DNA of 64,000 nucleotides from Oceanithermus profundus DSM 14977 (GTDB lineage Bacteria; Deinococcota; Deinococci; Deinococcales; Marinithermaceae): NCBI RefSeq assembly GCF_000183745.1, contig NC_014761.1, positions 1,116,001 to 1,180,000 of the forward strand, read 5' to 3'. Shown piece by piece: positions 19,817 to 28,070 of this stretch (position 1 is its first letter; each line of letters starts with the position of its first letter). The notes under the pieces were generated by a model. It saw only the letters and a program-made list of their open reading frames with translations, ran no database searches and was not told where the DNA came from. The position numbers and the translations under genes were made by a program.

Positions 19817-20791
19817 TTACTTGCCCTGGAAGGCGTCGAGGACTTCCTTCGCCTTCGGCCCCGCTTCCGCCATCCACTTCTCCAGGATCTTCTGGGCCGC
19901 GGCCTCCATGGCGCTTTGCAGCTCGGGAGTGATGTCCTTGACGATCTGCATGCCGTGGTTCTTGAGCGCGATCTCGGAGACCAGGTCGGCCTTCTGCGAG
20001 GCCTTCCACTGGAAGGCCTCCACCTCGGCGGCGGCGTCGAGGATGGCCTGCTGTTCGGCGGCGGGGAGCTTGTCGAACGCCTGTTTGTTGACGATCACCA
20101 TGTTGAGCGGGAAGGCGTAGTTGATGCGGTGGAAGTAGTTGGTCACTTCCCAAAGCTTGGCGTCGACGCCGGTCTGGGTGGAGGTCAGCACCCCGTTCAC
20201 CAGCCCGGTGGAAAGCGCGGTGTAGAGCTCGCTGAAGGGAATGGCGATGCCCTGCCCCCCCAGCAGGGTGACGAACTCGGCGGAGTTGGCGTCGTAGGTG
20301 CGGATCTTCAGCCCCTTGAAGTCGGCCGTGCTCTTTAGCATCTTCTTGGTGTAGATGCCGCTCGGGGGCCAGGGGACGGCGTAGAGCAGCTTAGCGTTGT
20401 GGCGGGCCAGGGCTTCCTCGTAGTAGGGTTTGGCGATCTGGTACAGCTTCCAGGCCTCGTCGTAGTTCTTCACCAACAGCGGCACCGAGGTGAGCCCGAA
20501 GATGGGGTCGTCGCCGCGGGCGTTGCCCATGAGCAGCTCGGCGATGGGCAGCGTGCCGCTGCGCACCGCGCCCAGCACTTCCTGCCCCTTGAACCCCAGG
20601 GCGCCGCCGGGGTGGACGGCGATCTCCAGGTCGCCGCCGGTCTTCTTGGCAACGAGGTCGGCGAACATCACCACGCCCTTGGTGTGGAAGTTGCCGGAGG
20701 GCCAGGCGATGTGCATGTCCCACTTGGTCTTGGCGAGGCCAAGACCGCTCAGCATGAGGGCCGCGGTCAACCAGAGTGCATACCTTTTCAT
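19817..20791 (-). CDS. dctP: TRAP transporter solute-binding protein (DctP family)
   Basis: 324 residues. A signal peptide (MKRYALWLTAALMLSGLGLA) leads to a DctP/TAXI-type binding fold: WDMHIAWPSGNFHTKGV, the GGALGFKGQEVLGAVRSGTL segment, and LKIRTYDANSAEFVTLLGG with the Arg that normally binds a substrate carboxylate. The start is ATG 20789-20791 with GGAGG; an upstream in-frame extension runs through the promoter and is not used. Next to 5-oxoprolinase genes in divergent orientation, so pyroglutamate or a related amino acid derivative is a reasonable ligand; that is inference from context and from known pyroglutamate-binding DctP proteins in Bordetella. Confidence 0.92.
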   Translation of the reverse strand: MKRYALWLTAALMLSGLGLAKTKWDMHIAWPSGNFHTKGVVMFADLVAKKTGGDLEIAVHPGGALGFKGQEVLGAVRSGTLPIAELLMGNARGDDPIFGLTSVPLLVKNYDEAWKLYQIAKPYYEEALARHNAKLLYAVPWPPSGIYTKKMLKSTADFKGLKIRTYDANSAEFVTLLGGQGIAIPFSELYTALSTGLVNGVLTSTQTGVDAKLWEVTNYFHRINYAFPLNMVIVNKQAFDKLPAAEQQAILDAAAEVEAFQWKASQKADLVSEIALKNHGMQIVKDITPELQSAMEAAAQKILEKWMAEAGPKAKEVLDAFQGK

Positions 20792-20809
20792 AAGCTCACC
20801 TCCGCGTCC

Positions 20810-20815
20810 ATTATA
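20810..20815 (-). promoter_or_regulatory. -10 box of the dctPQM-menC operon
   Basis: TATAAT on the minus strand. The predicted start six bases later leaves a 12-base leader holding GGAGGTG before the dctP ATG. No good -35 at 16-18 bases. Confidence 0.6.
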
Positions 20816-20868
20816 GTTCGACGTCGACGGGGTCCTTTGGCCCAATCCCAGCGAGCCCCTTTCCGGCG

Positions 20869-20877
20869 TGCAACAAT
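20869..20877 (+). promoter_or_regulatory. Candidate extended -10 of pxpA-pxpBC
   Basis: TGCAACAAT (TG-N-AACAAT). A start about six bases later gives a 12-base leader GAGGAGGTGCCC and the ATG at 20896. It would exclude the earlier ATG at 20878 from the message. Confidence 0.45.
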
Positions 20878-20895
20878 ATGTACGAGGAGGTGCCC

Positions 20896-21654
20896 ATGCC
20901 CAGCATCGATCTGAACGCCGACGCCGGGGAATCGTTCGGCCCCTGGAAGATGGGCAGCGACGAGGCGCTGTTTCCGCTGCTCAGCTCGGTCAACCTGGCC
21001 ACCGGCTTCCACGCCGGTGATCCGCTCACGATGCAACGCAGCATCGCCCTGGCCAAAAAGCACGGGGTCGCCGTAGGGGCGCACCCGGGGTTTCCCGACC
21101 TGGTGGGCTTCGGTCGCCGCGACCTGGCGGTGACGCCCGAACAGGCTTACGCCGACACGCTCTATCAGATCGGGGCGCTCGCGGCCTTCCTGAAGGTGGA
21201 GGGCATGCCGCTTCACCACGTCAAACCCCACGGGGCGCTCTACCTGCAGATGCTCCGCAACGAGGCGACCGCCGAGGCGGTGGCGCGGGCGGTGCGCGAC
21301 TACGACCCCGAACTGCCGTTGGTGCTGCTTCCGAACACGCCCATGGAGGCGGCGGCCAGGCGGGTGGGGGTGCGCTACGTGCGCGAGGCCTTTCCCGACC
21401 GGGCCTACCTCGCGGACGGCCGGCTGGCGCCGCGCAGCATGGAGGGGGCGCTCGTCCGCGACCCCGAGCGGGCCGCCGAAAGGGCGGTGCAGATGGTCCT
21501 CGAAGGAAAGGTCGCGGCCCTGGACGGCGGCGAGGTGGAGGTCCGGGCCGAGACCCTCTGCGTTCACGGCGACAACCCCGAGGCCGTCGAGATCGCGCGC
21601 GCGGTGCGGCGGGCGCTCGAGGCCGCGGGGGTGGACGTGCGCAGCTACCGATGA
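20896..21654 (+). CDS. pxpA: 5-oxoprolinase subunit A (LamB/YcsF family)
   Basis: 252 residues. PxpA with PxpB and PxpC hydrolyses 5-oxoproline (pyroglutamate) to glutamate using ATP. Seen: SIDLNADAGESFGPWKMG at the N-terminus, FHAGDP, GAHPGFPDLVGFGRR, HHVKPHGALYLQM and the C-terminal LCVHGDNPEAVEIA, all family hallmarks. I chose ATG 20896 because GGAGG lies at good spacing; ATG 20878 would add six residues not seen in the family. The stop overlaps the next gene by 4 bases. Divergent from the TRAP operon. Confidence 0.95.
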   Translation: MPSIDLNADAGESFGPWKMGSDEALFPLLSSVNLATGFHAGDPLTMQRSIALAKKHGVAVGAHPGFPDLVGFGRRDLAVTPEQAYADTLYQIGALAAFLKVEGMPLHHVKPHGALYLQMLRNEATAEAVARAVRDYDPELPLVLLPNTPMEAAARRVGVRYVREAFPDRAYLADGRLAPRSMEGALVRDPERAAERAVQMVLEGKVAALDGGEVEVRAETLCVHGDNPEAVEIARAVRRALEAAGVDVRSYR

Positions 21655-23159
21655 CCTGGGGCGCCTACCTCGTCTACGGGCGCGGCATCGACCCCCGGGT
21701 GGGCGCACGGGTGGCCCGCGCCGCGGCGGCCATCGAAGCCGATCCGCCCGCCTGGCTGCGCGACTGGATCCCCAGCTACGACCGCATCTTCGTCGAGTAC
21801 GACCCGCGCAGCGTGGACGCCGGGGCGCTCGGCGACTGGGCCCGCGGCCTCGAGGCGGGGGAGGGGCCGGAGGGGCGCCGCGTCGAGATCCCGGTACTTT
21901 ACGGCGACCTCGACCTGCCCGAGATCGCCGAGCGCACCGGCCTGAGCCCCGAGGAGGTGGTCCGGCTGCACGCCGGCGTGGACTACCGCGTCTACGCCGT
22001 CGGCTTCACCCCGGGCTTTCCCTTCATGGCCGAGGTGCCCGAACCCTTGCGCCTGCCCAGGCGCGCCGTCCCCCGCAAGCGCGTGCCGGCGCACGCCGTG
22101 GGCATCGCGGGCGTCCAGACCGGCATCTACCCCCAGGAGAGCCCCGGGGGCTGGAACCTGCTCGGGCGCACCCTGGTCCGGGTCTACGACCCCCACCGCG
22201 CGCGGCCCTTCCTGCTCGAGCCTGGGGACCGGGTGCGGTTCGTGCCGCGGAAAGGCGCGCCGCCCGGTCCGCCCCAGCCCGTGGAGCTGCTCGAGGCGGG
22301 GGAGGGCGCGGCGGTGTTCGAGGTGCTCGAGCCCGGGTTGCTCACCCTCCCCGTCGACGCCGGACGCTTCCGCGCCGGCCGCTACGGGTTGGCGCGCAGC
22401 GGCCCCCTCGACGCCCGCTCGCTGGGGGTCGCCAATCGCCTGATCGGCAACCCGCCCGAAGCGGCCGCGCTGGAGCTGAACCTCGCCGGGCCGGTTCTCG
22501 AGGCCCTAGAAGGCGTGACCGTGGCCCTGGCGCTGCAGGACGCCCACGGACGCATGCGGGCGTGGGCGCGCACCCTGCGGCGCGGCGAGCGCCTGGACCT
22601 GCGCGTCCTTTCCGGCGGCGCCCGCGGTTACCTGGCCGTGCCCGGCGGCCTGGTGCTGGGCCGCTTCATGGGGAGCGCCAGCCCCGACCTCAAGGGGCGC
22701 ATCGGCCGCCCACTGCGGGCCGGAGACCGGCTGCGGGCGGCGGCCGCGCGAAGCGGTTTGCGCAGGGTGGAGCTAAGCTGGCGCCGCGACGGGCGGGCGG
22801 AGCCCGAGGTCGTCTTGCGGCTGTGGCCGGGGCCGCAGGCGGAGCCCGAGGCCCTGGAGGCGCTCTTGCGCGGCCGTTTCCGCGTCGCGGCGGCCGACCG
22901 TATGGGGGTGCGCCTCGAGGGGGCCGCGGTTCCCGGAGGCGAGGTGACGAGCGAAGGCGTGCCCCTGGGCGCGGTGCAGGTCCCCCCGGGGGGCGCGCCG
23001 ATGCTGCTCCTCGCCGACCGCGGCACCATCGGCGGCTACGCCAAACCCGCGGTCCTGCACCCCGCGGACCTGGCGCGGGCGGGCCAGTTGCGCGAAGGCG
23101 ACCGGCTGCGCTTCGTGCTCGACCCCGCGGCGCGGGCCTACGACGTCCTCGACGTCTAG
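21651..23159 (+). CDS. pxpB-pxpC: Fused 5-oxoprolinase subunits B and C
   Basis: 502 residues. Residues about 1-220 are PxpB/KipI-like (VYAVGFTPGFPFMAEVP, RKRVPAHAVGIAGVQTGIYP, PGGWNLLGRT). Residues about 230-502 are PxpC/KipA-like (DAGRFRAGRYGLARSGPLDA, LELNLAGP, GRFMGSASPDLKG, RMGVRLEG, GAVQVPPGG and DRGTIGGYAKPAV). B and C are separate genes in many bacteria and fused in others. Together with PxpA it forms the ATP-dependent 5-oxoprolinase; its relation to the B. subtilis sporulation kinase inhibitors KipI/KipA is by descent only. ATG overlaps the pxpA stop. It ends 4 bases into the convergent nfo gene. Confidence 0.94.
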   Translation: MTWGAYLVYGRGIDPRVGARVARAAAAIEADPPAWLRDWIPSYDRIFVEYDPRSVDAGALGDWARGLEAGEGPEGRRVEIPVLYGDLDLPEIAERTGLSPEEVVRLHAGVDYRVYAVGFTPGFPFMAEVPEPLRLPRRAVPRKRVPAHAVGIAGVQTGIYPQESPGGWNLLGRTLVRVYDPHRARPFLLEPGDRVRFVPRKGAPPGPPQPVELLEAGEGAAVFEVLEPGLLTLPVDAGRFRAGRYGLARSGPLDARSLGVANRLIGNPPEAAALELNLAGPVLEALEGVTVALALQDAHGRMRAWARTLRRGERLDLRVLSGGARGYLAVPGGLVLGRFMGSASPDLKGRIGRPLRAGDRLRAAAARSGLRRVELSWRRDGRAEPEVVLRLWPGPQAEPEALEALLRGRFRVAAADRMGVRLEGAAVPGGEVTSEGVPLGAVQVPPGGAPMLLLADRGTIGGYAKPAVLHPADLARAGQLREGDRLRFVLDPAARAYDVLDV

Positions 23160-23953
23160 CCGAGCCCCGCCCAGCGCCGGAACGTCTGTAGGTTGTAGCC
23201 GTCGGCCTCCTTGGGGGTTTCCATGATGAAGGTCTTGTCCGCAAGGCGCGCGTCGCGGACGATCTCGGCGAGCGCCGCGCCGATCTGCCCCTCCCCAAGG
23301 TTGGCGTGGTGGTCCACGCCGCTCGCGAGCGCCCCCACCGAGTCGTTGAGGTGGACGAGCGGCACGCGCTCGAGGCCGACGGTGCGGTCGAGTTCGTCGA
23401 GCACGCCGGCGGGGTCTTCGTGCAGCGGGTAACCGGCGGCGAAGGCGTGGCAGGTGTCGAAGGTCACGCCCATGGGGGTGCCCTCGATCAAGGCGGCCAG
23501 CTCCTCGAAGCGCCGCCCCACCTTGCGGCCGCGACCGGCCACGTTCTCGAGCAGCAGCCAAGGGCCCGCCGGCGCGAGGGCGAGCGCCTTCAGCGCCCCC
23601 TCGCGCACCCGGTCGGGAGGACCCGAGCCGGGGTGCACGACCACGTAGTCGACCCCCAGCAGGGCGGCCTTCTCCAGGTCGTCGGCGAGGCTGAAGACGC
23701 TCTTCTCCCAGAGCTCCCCCTCGGCTCCGAGGTTGACCAGGTAGGAGGCGTGGATGGCGGTGCGGCGCACGTGGCCGATGGCCAGCGCGTCGCGGAAGGC
23801 CTCGGCTTCGCCGGGCCGCAGGCTGCGGGTTCGCCAGCTGCGCGGGCTCTTGGCGAAGAGCTGGGCCGCGGTCGTGCCCAGTTCCTCGGCGCGGTCGAGG
23901 GCGGCGGCGTAGCCGCGCCGGCCGCTGATGGAGTTGTGGAATCCGTAGTGCAC
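23156..23953 (-). CDS. nfo: Deoxyribonuclease IV (endonuclease IV)
   Basis: 265 residues. A TIM-barrel AP endonuclease that uses three zinc ions to cut DNA at abasic sites in base excision repair. Seen: HNSISGRRGYAAALDRAEEL, AIHASYLVNLG, VVHPGSG, LLENVAGRG, GVTFDTCHAFAAGY, LVHLNDSVGALASGVDHHAN (20-residue pieces containing the metal His/Asp residues) and the final METP. Start GTG 23951-23953, with GAGGA upstream, one base after the next gene's stop. Length is normal. Confidence 0.95.
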   Translation of the reverse strand: MHYGFHNSISGRRGYAAALDRAEELGTTAAQLFAKSPRSWRTRSLRPGEAEAFRDALAIGHVRRTAIHASYLVNLGAEGELWEKSVFSLADDLEKAALLGVDYVVVHPGSGPPDRVREGALKALALAPAGPWLLLENVAGRGRKVGRRFEELAALIEGTPMGVTFDTCHAFAAGYPLHEDPAGVLDELDRTVGLERVPLVHLNDSVGALASGVDHHANLGEGQIGAALAEIVRDARLADKTFIMETPKEADGYNLQTFRRWAGLG

Positions 23954-23954
23954 G

Positions 23955-24521
23955 TCAGTCCTCGTAACCGACGACCTCGATGCGCACCCGCGCGGTGCCC
24001 GTGCGGATCAGGCCGATCTCGCGCGCGGCGGCGTAGCTGAGGTCGAGGATGCGGTTCTTCTTGAAGGGGCCCCGGTCGTTGATGCGGACGGTCACCCGGG
24101 CGCCGGTATCGAGCCGGGTCACGCGCACCACGCTGCCGAACGGCAGGGTGCGGTGCGCCGCGGTGTAGGCGTACATGTCGAAGACCTCGCCGCTCGCGGT
24201 GCGGCGGCCGTGGAAGTTCGGCCCGTACCAGGAGGCCACGCCCTCCTCGACGTAGCCCAGCGGGGCCGCGGGCGGCGGCGGGGGGCCGGGCACGACGAGG
24301 ACCTGACCGGGGTGGATGCGGTCATCCGTCAGCCCGTTGGCCGCGCGCAGCGCCTCGACGCTGATCCCGAAGCGGCGCGCGATGGCGAAAAGGGTGTCGC
24401 CCGGCTGGACGACGTGCACCCGCGCTATCGTCGTAGGCGCGGCCGCGGCGGCGGGCGCCGACGCCCGCGGGGCGCAAGCGGCGAGCGCCGCGAGCAGCAG
24501 GACCGCGAACACCGGCCGCAC
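23955..24521 (-). CDS. rlpA: RlpA-like septal ring lipoprotein with LysM domain
   Basis: 188 residues. A lipoprotein-type signal ([11 protein letters not shown], with a lipobox Cys at about residue 16), an Ala/Pro linker, a LysM peptidoglycan-binding domain ([20 protein letters not shown]), a Pro-rich hinge, and a C-terminal double-psi beta-barrel RlpA domain ([54 protein letters not shown]). The conserved catalytic Asp of RlpA lytic transglycosylases is seen in INDRGPF. Likely acts in the envelope on denuded glycan. GTG start 24519-24521, three bases after the upstream peptidase gene. Confidence 0.9.
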   Translation of the reverse strand: MRPVFAVLLLAALAACAPRASAPAAAAAPTTIARVHVVQPGDTLFAIARRFGISVEALRAANGLTDDRIHPGQVLVVPGPPPPPAAPLGYVEEGVASWYGPNFHGRRTASGEVFDMYAYTAAHRTLPFGSVVRVTRLDTGARVTVRINDRGPFKKNRILDLSYAAAREIGLIRTGTARVRIEVVGYED

Positions 24522-24524
24522 GCC

Positions 24525-25559
24525 TCAGACCTCCGTCCAGCCCCGGGGGCTGTGGCTGAGCAGCTCGAGTCCGTTTTCGGTGACGACGGCCAGCTCCTCG
24601 ATGCGCACCCCGCCCCGGCCGGGCAGGTAGACGCCGGGCTCGAGGGTGACGACCATTCCCGGCTCCAGCACCTCTTCCGAACGCGCGTTCAGGAAGGGGG
24701 CCTCGTGGATCTCCAACCCCACGCCGTGCCCCAGGGAGTGCACGAACTGGGGGCCGTATCCGGCGGCCTCGATGACGCGGCGCGCCACGGCGTCGAGCTC
24801 GCGCGCCGCCACGCCGGGCCGGGCCGCCTCCAGCGCCGCCTCCAGCGCCTCCAGGACCACGTCGAAGACGCGGCGCATCTCGCCGGTGACTTCGCCTACG
24901 GCGACGGTGCGGGTCATGTCGGAGTGGTAGCCGCCGACGACGGCCCCGAAGTCTAGGGTAACGAGCTCGCCGGCCTCGATCGCCCGGTCCGAGGCGACGC
25001 CGTGGGGCAGCGCCCCCCGGGGGCCCGAAGCGACGATGAAGTCGAAGGCCGCGCCCTCGGCGCCCTCGCGCCGCAGCCAGAACTCGAGGTCGAGGGCCAG
25101 GTCGCGCTCGCGCACGCCCGGGCGGATGCGGGGCAGCAGCCAGGCCAGGCCCCGGTCGGCCAGCGCCGCGGCCGCACGGATGCGGGCGATCTCATCGGGG
25201 GTCTTGAGGCGGCGCGGCCGCTCGACGAGGTTCTCGGTCGCCGCCCATTCGGCCGAGGTGACCGCGCGCAGCCGCTCCAGTTCGGCGCAGGGGAGGTGAC
25301 GGGCTTCGTAACCGACGCGCAGGCCGGCGACGTGGGGCTCGAGGAAGCCGTAGCCCTCCCGGGGGTTCACGATCTCCACCGGAACGCGCGACTCCGCGGG
25401 CGCCTGTTCGCCGTAGCGGGCGTCGGTGAAGAGGACCGGGGCTTCGGGACGGTAGAGGACCCAGGCGTCCTCGGGTGCGGTGAAGCCGGAGAGGTAGCGG
25501 ACGTTCTCCGGACGCTTGACGAGCAAGGCGTCGACGTTGGAGGGCAGAGTAATCTTCAT
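24525..25559 (-). CDS. M24 family Xaa-Pro peptidase (aminopeptidase P/prolidase type)
   Basis: 344 residues. An N-terminal creatinase-like domain ([23 protein letters not shown]) is followed by the pita-bread catalytic domain. The two-metal ligands are present: Asp in [20 protein letters not shown] (two Asp), His in [13 protein letters not shown], Glu in [10 protein letters not shown] and Glu in [14 protein letters not shown]. It removes N-terminal residues before proline or splits Xaa-Pro dipeptides in the cytosol. Length suits PepQ/YpdF-like enzymes; exact specificity cannot be read. ATG 25557-25559, weak Shine-Dalgarno, 32 bases after asnS. Confidence 0.9.
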   Translation of the reverse strand: MKITLPSNVDALLVKRPENVRYLSGFTAPEDAWVLYRPEAPVLFTDARYGEQAPAESRVPVEIVNPREGYGFLEPHVAGLRVGYEARHLPCAELERLRAVTSAEWAATENLVERPRRLKTPDEIARIRAAAALADRGLAWLLPRIRPGVRERDLALDLEFWLRREGAEGAAFDFIVASGPRGALPHGVASDRAIEAGELVTLDFGAVVGGYHSDMTRTVAVGEVTGEMRRVFDVVLEALEAALEAARPGVAARELDAVARRVIEAAGYGPQFVHSLGHGVGLEIHEAPFLNARSEEVLEPGMVVTLEPGVYLPGRGGVRIEELAVVTENGLELLSHSPRGWTEV

Positions 25560-25591
25560 GTTTCACGAGCTCCCAGTTCGTGATGAATATC

Positions 25592-26911
25592 TCATGGGCG
25601 CATCCGCGTGTACATCCGCGGGAAGGGAATGGCCTCGCGCACGTGGGCCAGGCCGGCGATCCAGGCGACGGTGCGCTCGAGCCCCAGCCCGAAGCCCGCG
25701 TGCGGCACGCTGCCGTACCGGCGCAGGTCCAGGTACCAGTCGAAGACCTCCTCGGGCAGCCCGTGCTCGCGGATGCGCTTCAGCAGCAGCCCCGGCTCGT
25801 GGATGCGCTCGGAGCCGCCGATGATCTCGCCGTAACCCTCGGGGGCGAGCAGGTCGTCGTTCTTGACCAGGCTCGGGTCCTCGTCGTCGGGCTGCATGTA
25901 GAAGGCCTTGATGGCCGCGGGGTACTTTTCGATGAAGACCGGCCGGTCGAAGCGGCGGCTGATCGCCGCTTCGTGGGGCGCGCCGAAGTCTTCGCCGTAG
26001 GGAAGGGCGTCCACCTCGGGGTCGCTGGCGGCGATCTTCTCGAGCAGGTCGATGGCCTCCTTGTAGGTCAGGCGCGGGTAATCGCCCGCGGCCGCGGGCT
26101 CGAGCGCCGCCGGATCGCGCCCCAGCAGCTCCAGCTCGCGCGCGCGGTGCTCGAGCACCCGGCCCACCAGGTAGCTCACGTAGGCCTCCTGCAGGGCGAC
26201 GTTGCCCTCGTGGTCCAGGAAGGCCGCCTCGGGCTCGACCATCCAGAACTCCAGCAGGTGGCGCCGGGTCTTGGAGCGCTCGGCGCGGAAGGTGGGGCCG
26301 AAGGTGTAGACCTTGCCGTAGGCCAGTGCCCCCGCCTCGGCGTAGAGCTGGCCCGACTGGCTCAGGTAGGCCTTCTGGCCGTCGAAGAGGTCCACCTCGA
26401 AGAGCTCGGTCGTCCCCTCGACGGCGTTGGGCGTCAGGATGGGGGTGTCGAAACGAACGAAGCCGCGCTGGGCGAAGAAGTCGTAGGTGGCGCGCTCGAT
26501 CTCGTCGCGGATGCGCATCACCGCCCACGGCCGGCGGTGGCGCAGCCAGAGGTGGCGGTGGTCCATCAAAAACTCGATGCCGTGTTCCTTGGGGGTGATG
26601 GGGTACTCGCCCTCGGGCTCGCTCAGCACCTCCAGGCCCAGCACCTCGATCTCGTAGCCGCCGGGAGCGCGGGCGTCGGCCTTGACCCGGCCCCAGACCT
26701 CGAGCGCCGTCTCCTGGCGCAGGTGGTCGGCGCGGACGAAGGTCGCTTCGTCGACGTTGCCCTTGAAGACGGTGGCCTGGATGAAGCCGGTGCCGTCGCG
26801 AACGATGAGGAAGTGCAGCTTGCCCTTGCTGCGCCGGTTCACCAGCCAGCCGGCGAGCCGCACCTCCTGCCCCTCGTAACGGGCGATCTCTTCGATGTAC
26901 GCGCGTTGCAT
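25592..26911 (-). CDS. asnS: Asparaginyl-tRNA synthetase
   Basis: 439 residues, class IIb. N-terminal OB fold for the anticodon ([20 protein letters not shown]), then the catalytic core with motif 2 ([20 protein letters not shown]) and motif 3 ([16 protein letters not shown]). It is close throughout to the Thermus AsnRS in length and motifs, including the final [10 protein letters not shown]. It is distinct from the bacterial AspRS encoded at 31611-33365. ATG 26909-26911; TAAACT lies exactly six bases upstream and there is no Shine-Dalgarno, so the mRNA is probably leaderless although it follows a membrane protein gene on the same strand. Confidence 0.96.
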   Translation of the reverse strand: MQRAYIEEIARYEGQEVRLAGWLVNRRSKGKLHFLIVRDGTGFIQATVFKGNVDEATFVRADHLRQETALEVWGRVKADARAPGGYEIEVLGLEVLSEPEGEYPITPKEHGIEFLMDHRHLWLRHRRPWAVMRIRDEIERATYDFFAQRGFVRFDTPILTPNAVEGTTELFEVDLFDGQKAYLSQSGQLYAEAGALAYGKVYTFGPTFRAERSKTRRHLLEFWMVEPEAAFLDHEGNVALQEAYVSYLVGRVLEHRARELELLGRDPAALEPAAAGDYPRLTYKEAIDLLEKIAASDPEVDALPYGEDFGAPHEAAISRRFDRPVFIEKYPAAIKAFYMQPDDEDPSLVKNDDLLAPEGYGEIIGGSERIHEPGLLLKRIREHGLPEEVFDWYLDLRRYGSVPHAGFGLGLERTVAWIAGLAHVREAIPFPRMYTRMRP

Positions 26912-26917
26912 GCACCG

Positions 26918-26923
26918 AGTTTA
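26918..26923 (-). promoter_or_regulatory. Candidate -10 box for a leaderless asnS mRNA
   Basis: TAAACT on the minus strand, six bases before the asnS ATG; it includes the TAA stop of the upstream gene. No good -35. Confidence 0.5.
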
Positions 26924-27502
26924 ACGCAGCTCGCGCCAGGCCGCCCACTCGAGCACGATCGCGTAGACCGCGAGCACCACGGCGAAGAGCTCCAGCGCCG
27001 TCGGCCGCGCCAGCACGAGCACCAGAAAACCGGTCCCCAGCCCCGCGGCGTGCGCCGCCGTCGAGGCGCGCACCAGCACCGAACGCACGTACTCGTCCAC
27101 CAGCAGGCGCTCGCCCGCGCCGGGCAGCACCACCGCGACGAGGGAAAGCGCGGGCAGCAGGAGCAGGGGGTGGCCGGAGAAGGCCAGGTAGAGGAAGGCC
27201 ACTGCGGTGACCGCAACCCAGACCGAGAAGACCGCTACACGCGCGCCTCTGCCGAACAAGCCTTCGTCGCCGCGGGGCGCGGTATCGCCGGCGACCGCCG
27301 CCACCTGGACCTGGCCCGAGGGCGCGACCATCCCAATCCAGGCCACCACGGCGGCCAGAAGAAGCACGCCCGCCAGGTAGGCCCAAACCAGCGCCCAGGC
27401 GGCCGGCACCGCCCCCGCCCGGAAGGCCACCAGGGCCACGACGGCCAGCACGATCGCGGTGCCGTTGATCGAGATCTTTACCTTGGGTCGTTCACTCGGC
27501 AT
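26921..27502 (-). CDS. Membrane protein paired with an XRE regulator
   Basis: 193 residues with about six hydrophobic segments in three pairs (for example TAIVLAVVALVAFRAG, LVWAYLAGVLLLAAVVAWIG, VAVFSVWVAVTAVAFLYLAF and a C-terminal LELFAVVLAVYAIVLEW). No catalytic motif is visible. ATG 27500-27502 overlaps the stop of a small HTH regulator by 11 bases, an arrangement seen for many short XRE regulators next to DUF2178-like membrane proteins. The regulator may respond to or control this protein; its function is unknown. Confidence 0.75.
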   Translation of the reverse strand: MPSERPKVKISINGTAIVLAVVALVAFRAGAVPAAWALVWAYLAGVLLLAAVVAWIGMVAPSGQVQVAAVAGDTAPRGDEGLFGRGARVAVFSVWVAVTAVAFLYLAFSGHPLLLLPALSLVAVVLPGAGERLLVDEYVRSVLVRASTAAHAAGLGTGFLVLVLARPTALELFAVVLAVYAIVLEWAAWRELR

Positions 27503-27707
27503 GGAGAGCCTCGCTTTCCTCGGGTTCGAAGACGTCCTCGATGGCCAGCCCGAAGACCGCGGCGATCTTGAAGGCCAGCGGCAGGCTGGGGTCGTAGCGC
27601 CCTTTCTCGATGGCGTTGACGGTTTGGCGGCTCACGCCCAGCCGCTCGGCCAGCGCTGCCTGGCTCCAGCCGCGCTCGGCCCTAAGCACCGGAAGCCTGT
27701 TCTTCAA
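27492..27707 (-). CDS. Small XRE-family helix-turn-helix regulator
   Basis: 71 residues. Nearly all of it is a Cro/C1-type HTH: KNRLPVLRAERGWSQAALAE, RLGVSRQTVNAIEKGRYDPS, then PSLPLAFKIAAVFGLAIEDVF. TTG at 27705-27707 is chosen because GGAGG lies about 9 bases upstream and the family starts at this point. It overlaps the upstream small gene by 26 bases and the downstream membrane protein by 11. Two operator-like inverted repeats at the promoter of this unit (27906-27966) suggest autoregulation. Confidence 0.9.
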   Translation of the reverse strand: MKNRLPVLRAERGWSQAALAERLGVSRQTVNAIEKGRYDPSLPLAFKIAAVFGLAIEDVFEPEESEALHAE

Positions 27708-27906
27708 GGCGACCCACCTCCAGGCGCTCGGCGGCGTGCATGAACCAGCGCGCGGCGCGCATGAGCAGCCGTGCCGCGGCCCGGCGCCAGGAACGGGGCA
27801 TAGCGCGGTTGGTCGTGCGGAGGCGCGCCGCTTCCGTGCGCAGCAGCAACAAACGTTGCTCGATGGCCTCGTTGATCGCGTGCGGGTTGAGGTTGCCGGA
27901 TCCCAT
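27682..27906 (-). CDS. Small basic protein, first gene of the XRE operon
   Basis: 74 residues beginning MGSGNLNPHAINEAIEQR, rich in Arg and Leu, with an amphipathic helix LLMRAARWFMHAAERLEVG; no family recognised. ATG 27904-27906 has AAGGAGG upstream and lies behind a good promoter. The gene overlaps the HTH gene by 26 bases. It may be membrane-associated or bind nucleic acid; neither is shown. Confidence 0.6.
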   Translation of the reverse strand: MGSGNLNPHAINEAIEQRLLLLRTEAARLRTTNRAMPRSWRRAAARLLMRAARWFMHAAERLEVGRLEEQASGA

Positions 27907-27923
27907 GTCAAGCCTCCTTGACA
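27906..27923. promoter_or_regulatory. Operator 1: perfect inverted repeat at the XRE operon start
   Basis: TGTCAAG-CCTC-CTTGACA, a perfect 7-base repeat with 4-base spacer, covering the ribosome binding site and first base of the start codon of the small basic protein gene. Binding by the operon's own HTH protein is inferred. Confidence 0.6.
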
Positions 27924-27925
27924 CC

Positions 27926-27954
27926 ATGGTAAAGCTAGCCTGACGATATGTCAA
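27926..27954 (-). promoter_or_regulatory. Promoter of the XRE operon
   Basis: Minus strand TTGACA (27949-27954), 17-base spacer, TACCAT (27926-27931). The -35 is perfect consensus and is part of operator 2. Confidence 0.8.
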
Positions 27955-27966
27955 GTGTGCTTTACA
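27949..27966. promoter_or_regulatory. Operator 2: imperfect copy overlapping the -35
   Basis: TGTCAAG-TGTG-CTTTACA, one mismatch from operator 1 and the same 4-base spacer. Its centre is 43 bases (about four helical turns) from that of operator 1, so two dimers would sit on the same face of DNA. Confidence 0.55.
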
Positions 27967-28070
27967 CTCGCCGCGCCGTCTCGGCTCGACGGAGGCCCAT
28001 GCGGGACGGATAGCCCTAAGCATGGGGCGCTCATGGGTAAATAATGAGCGCGAAGCGGGAGGTGAAGGAT

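Noticed and set aside
17036-20338. A 1100-codon plus-strand open frame across menC and the TRAP genes
   Set aside because: Same GC artefact; it spans three recognised minus-strand genes and shows no domain.
16719-23159. A menaquinone gene cluster, on the strength of the menC-like gene
   Set aside because: No other men genes lie nearby; the neighbours are a TRAP transporter and 5-oxoprolinase.
25560-25591. A terminator between asnS and the M24 peptidase gene
   Set aside because: Only a 6-bp stem (TCACGA/TCGTGA) with no T-run; too weak to call.
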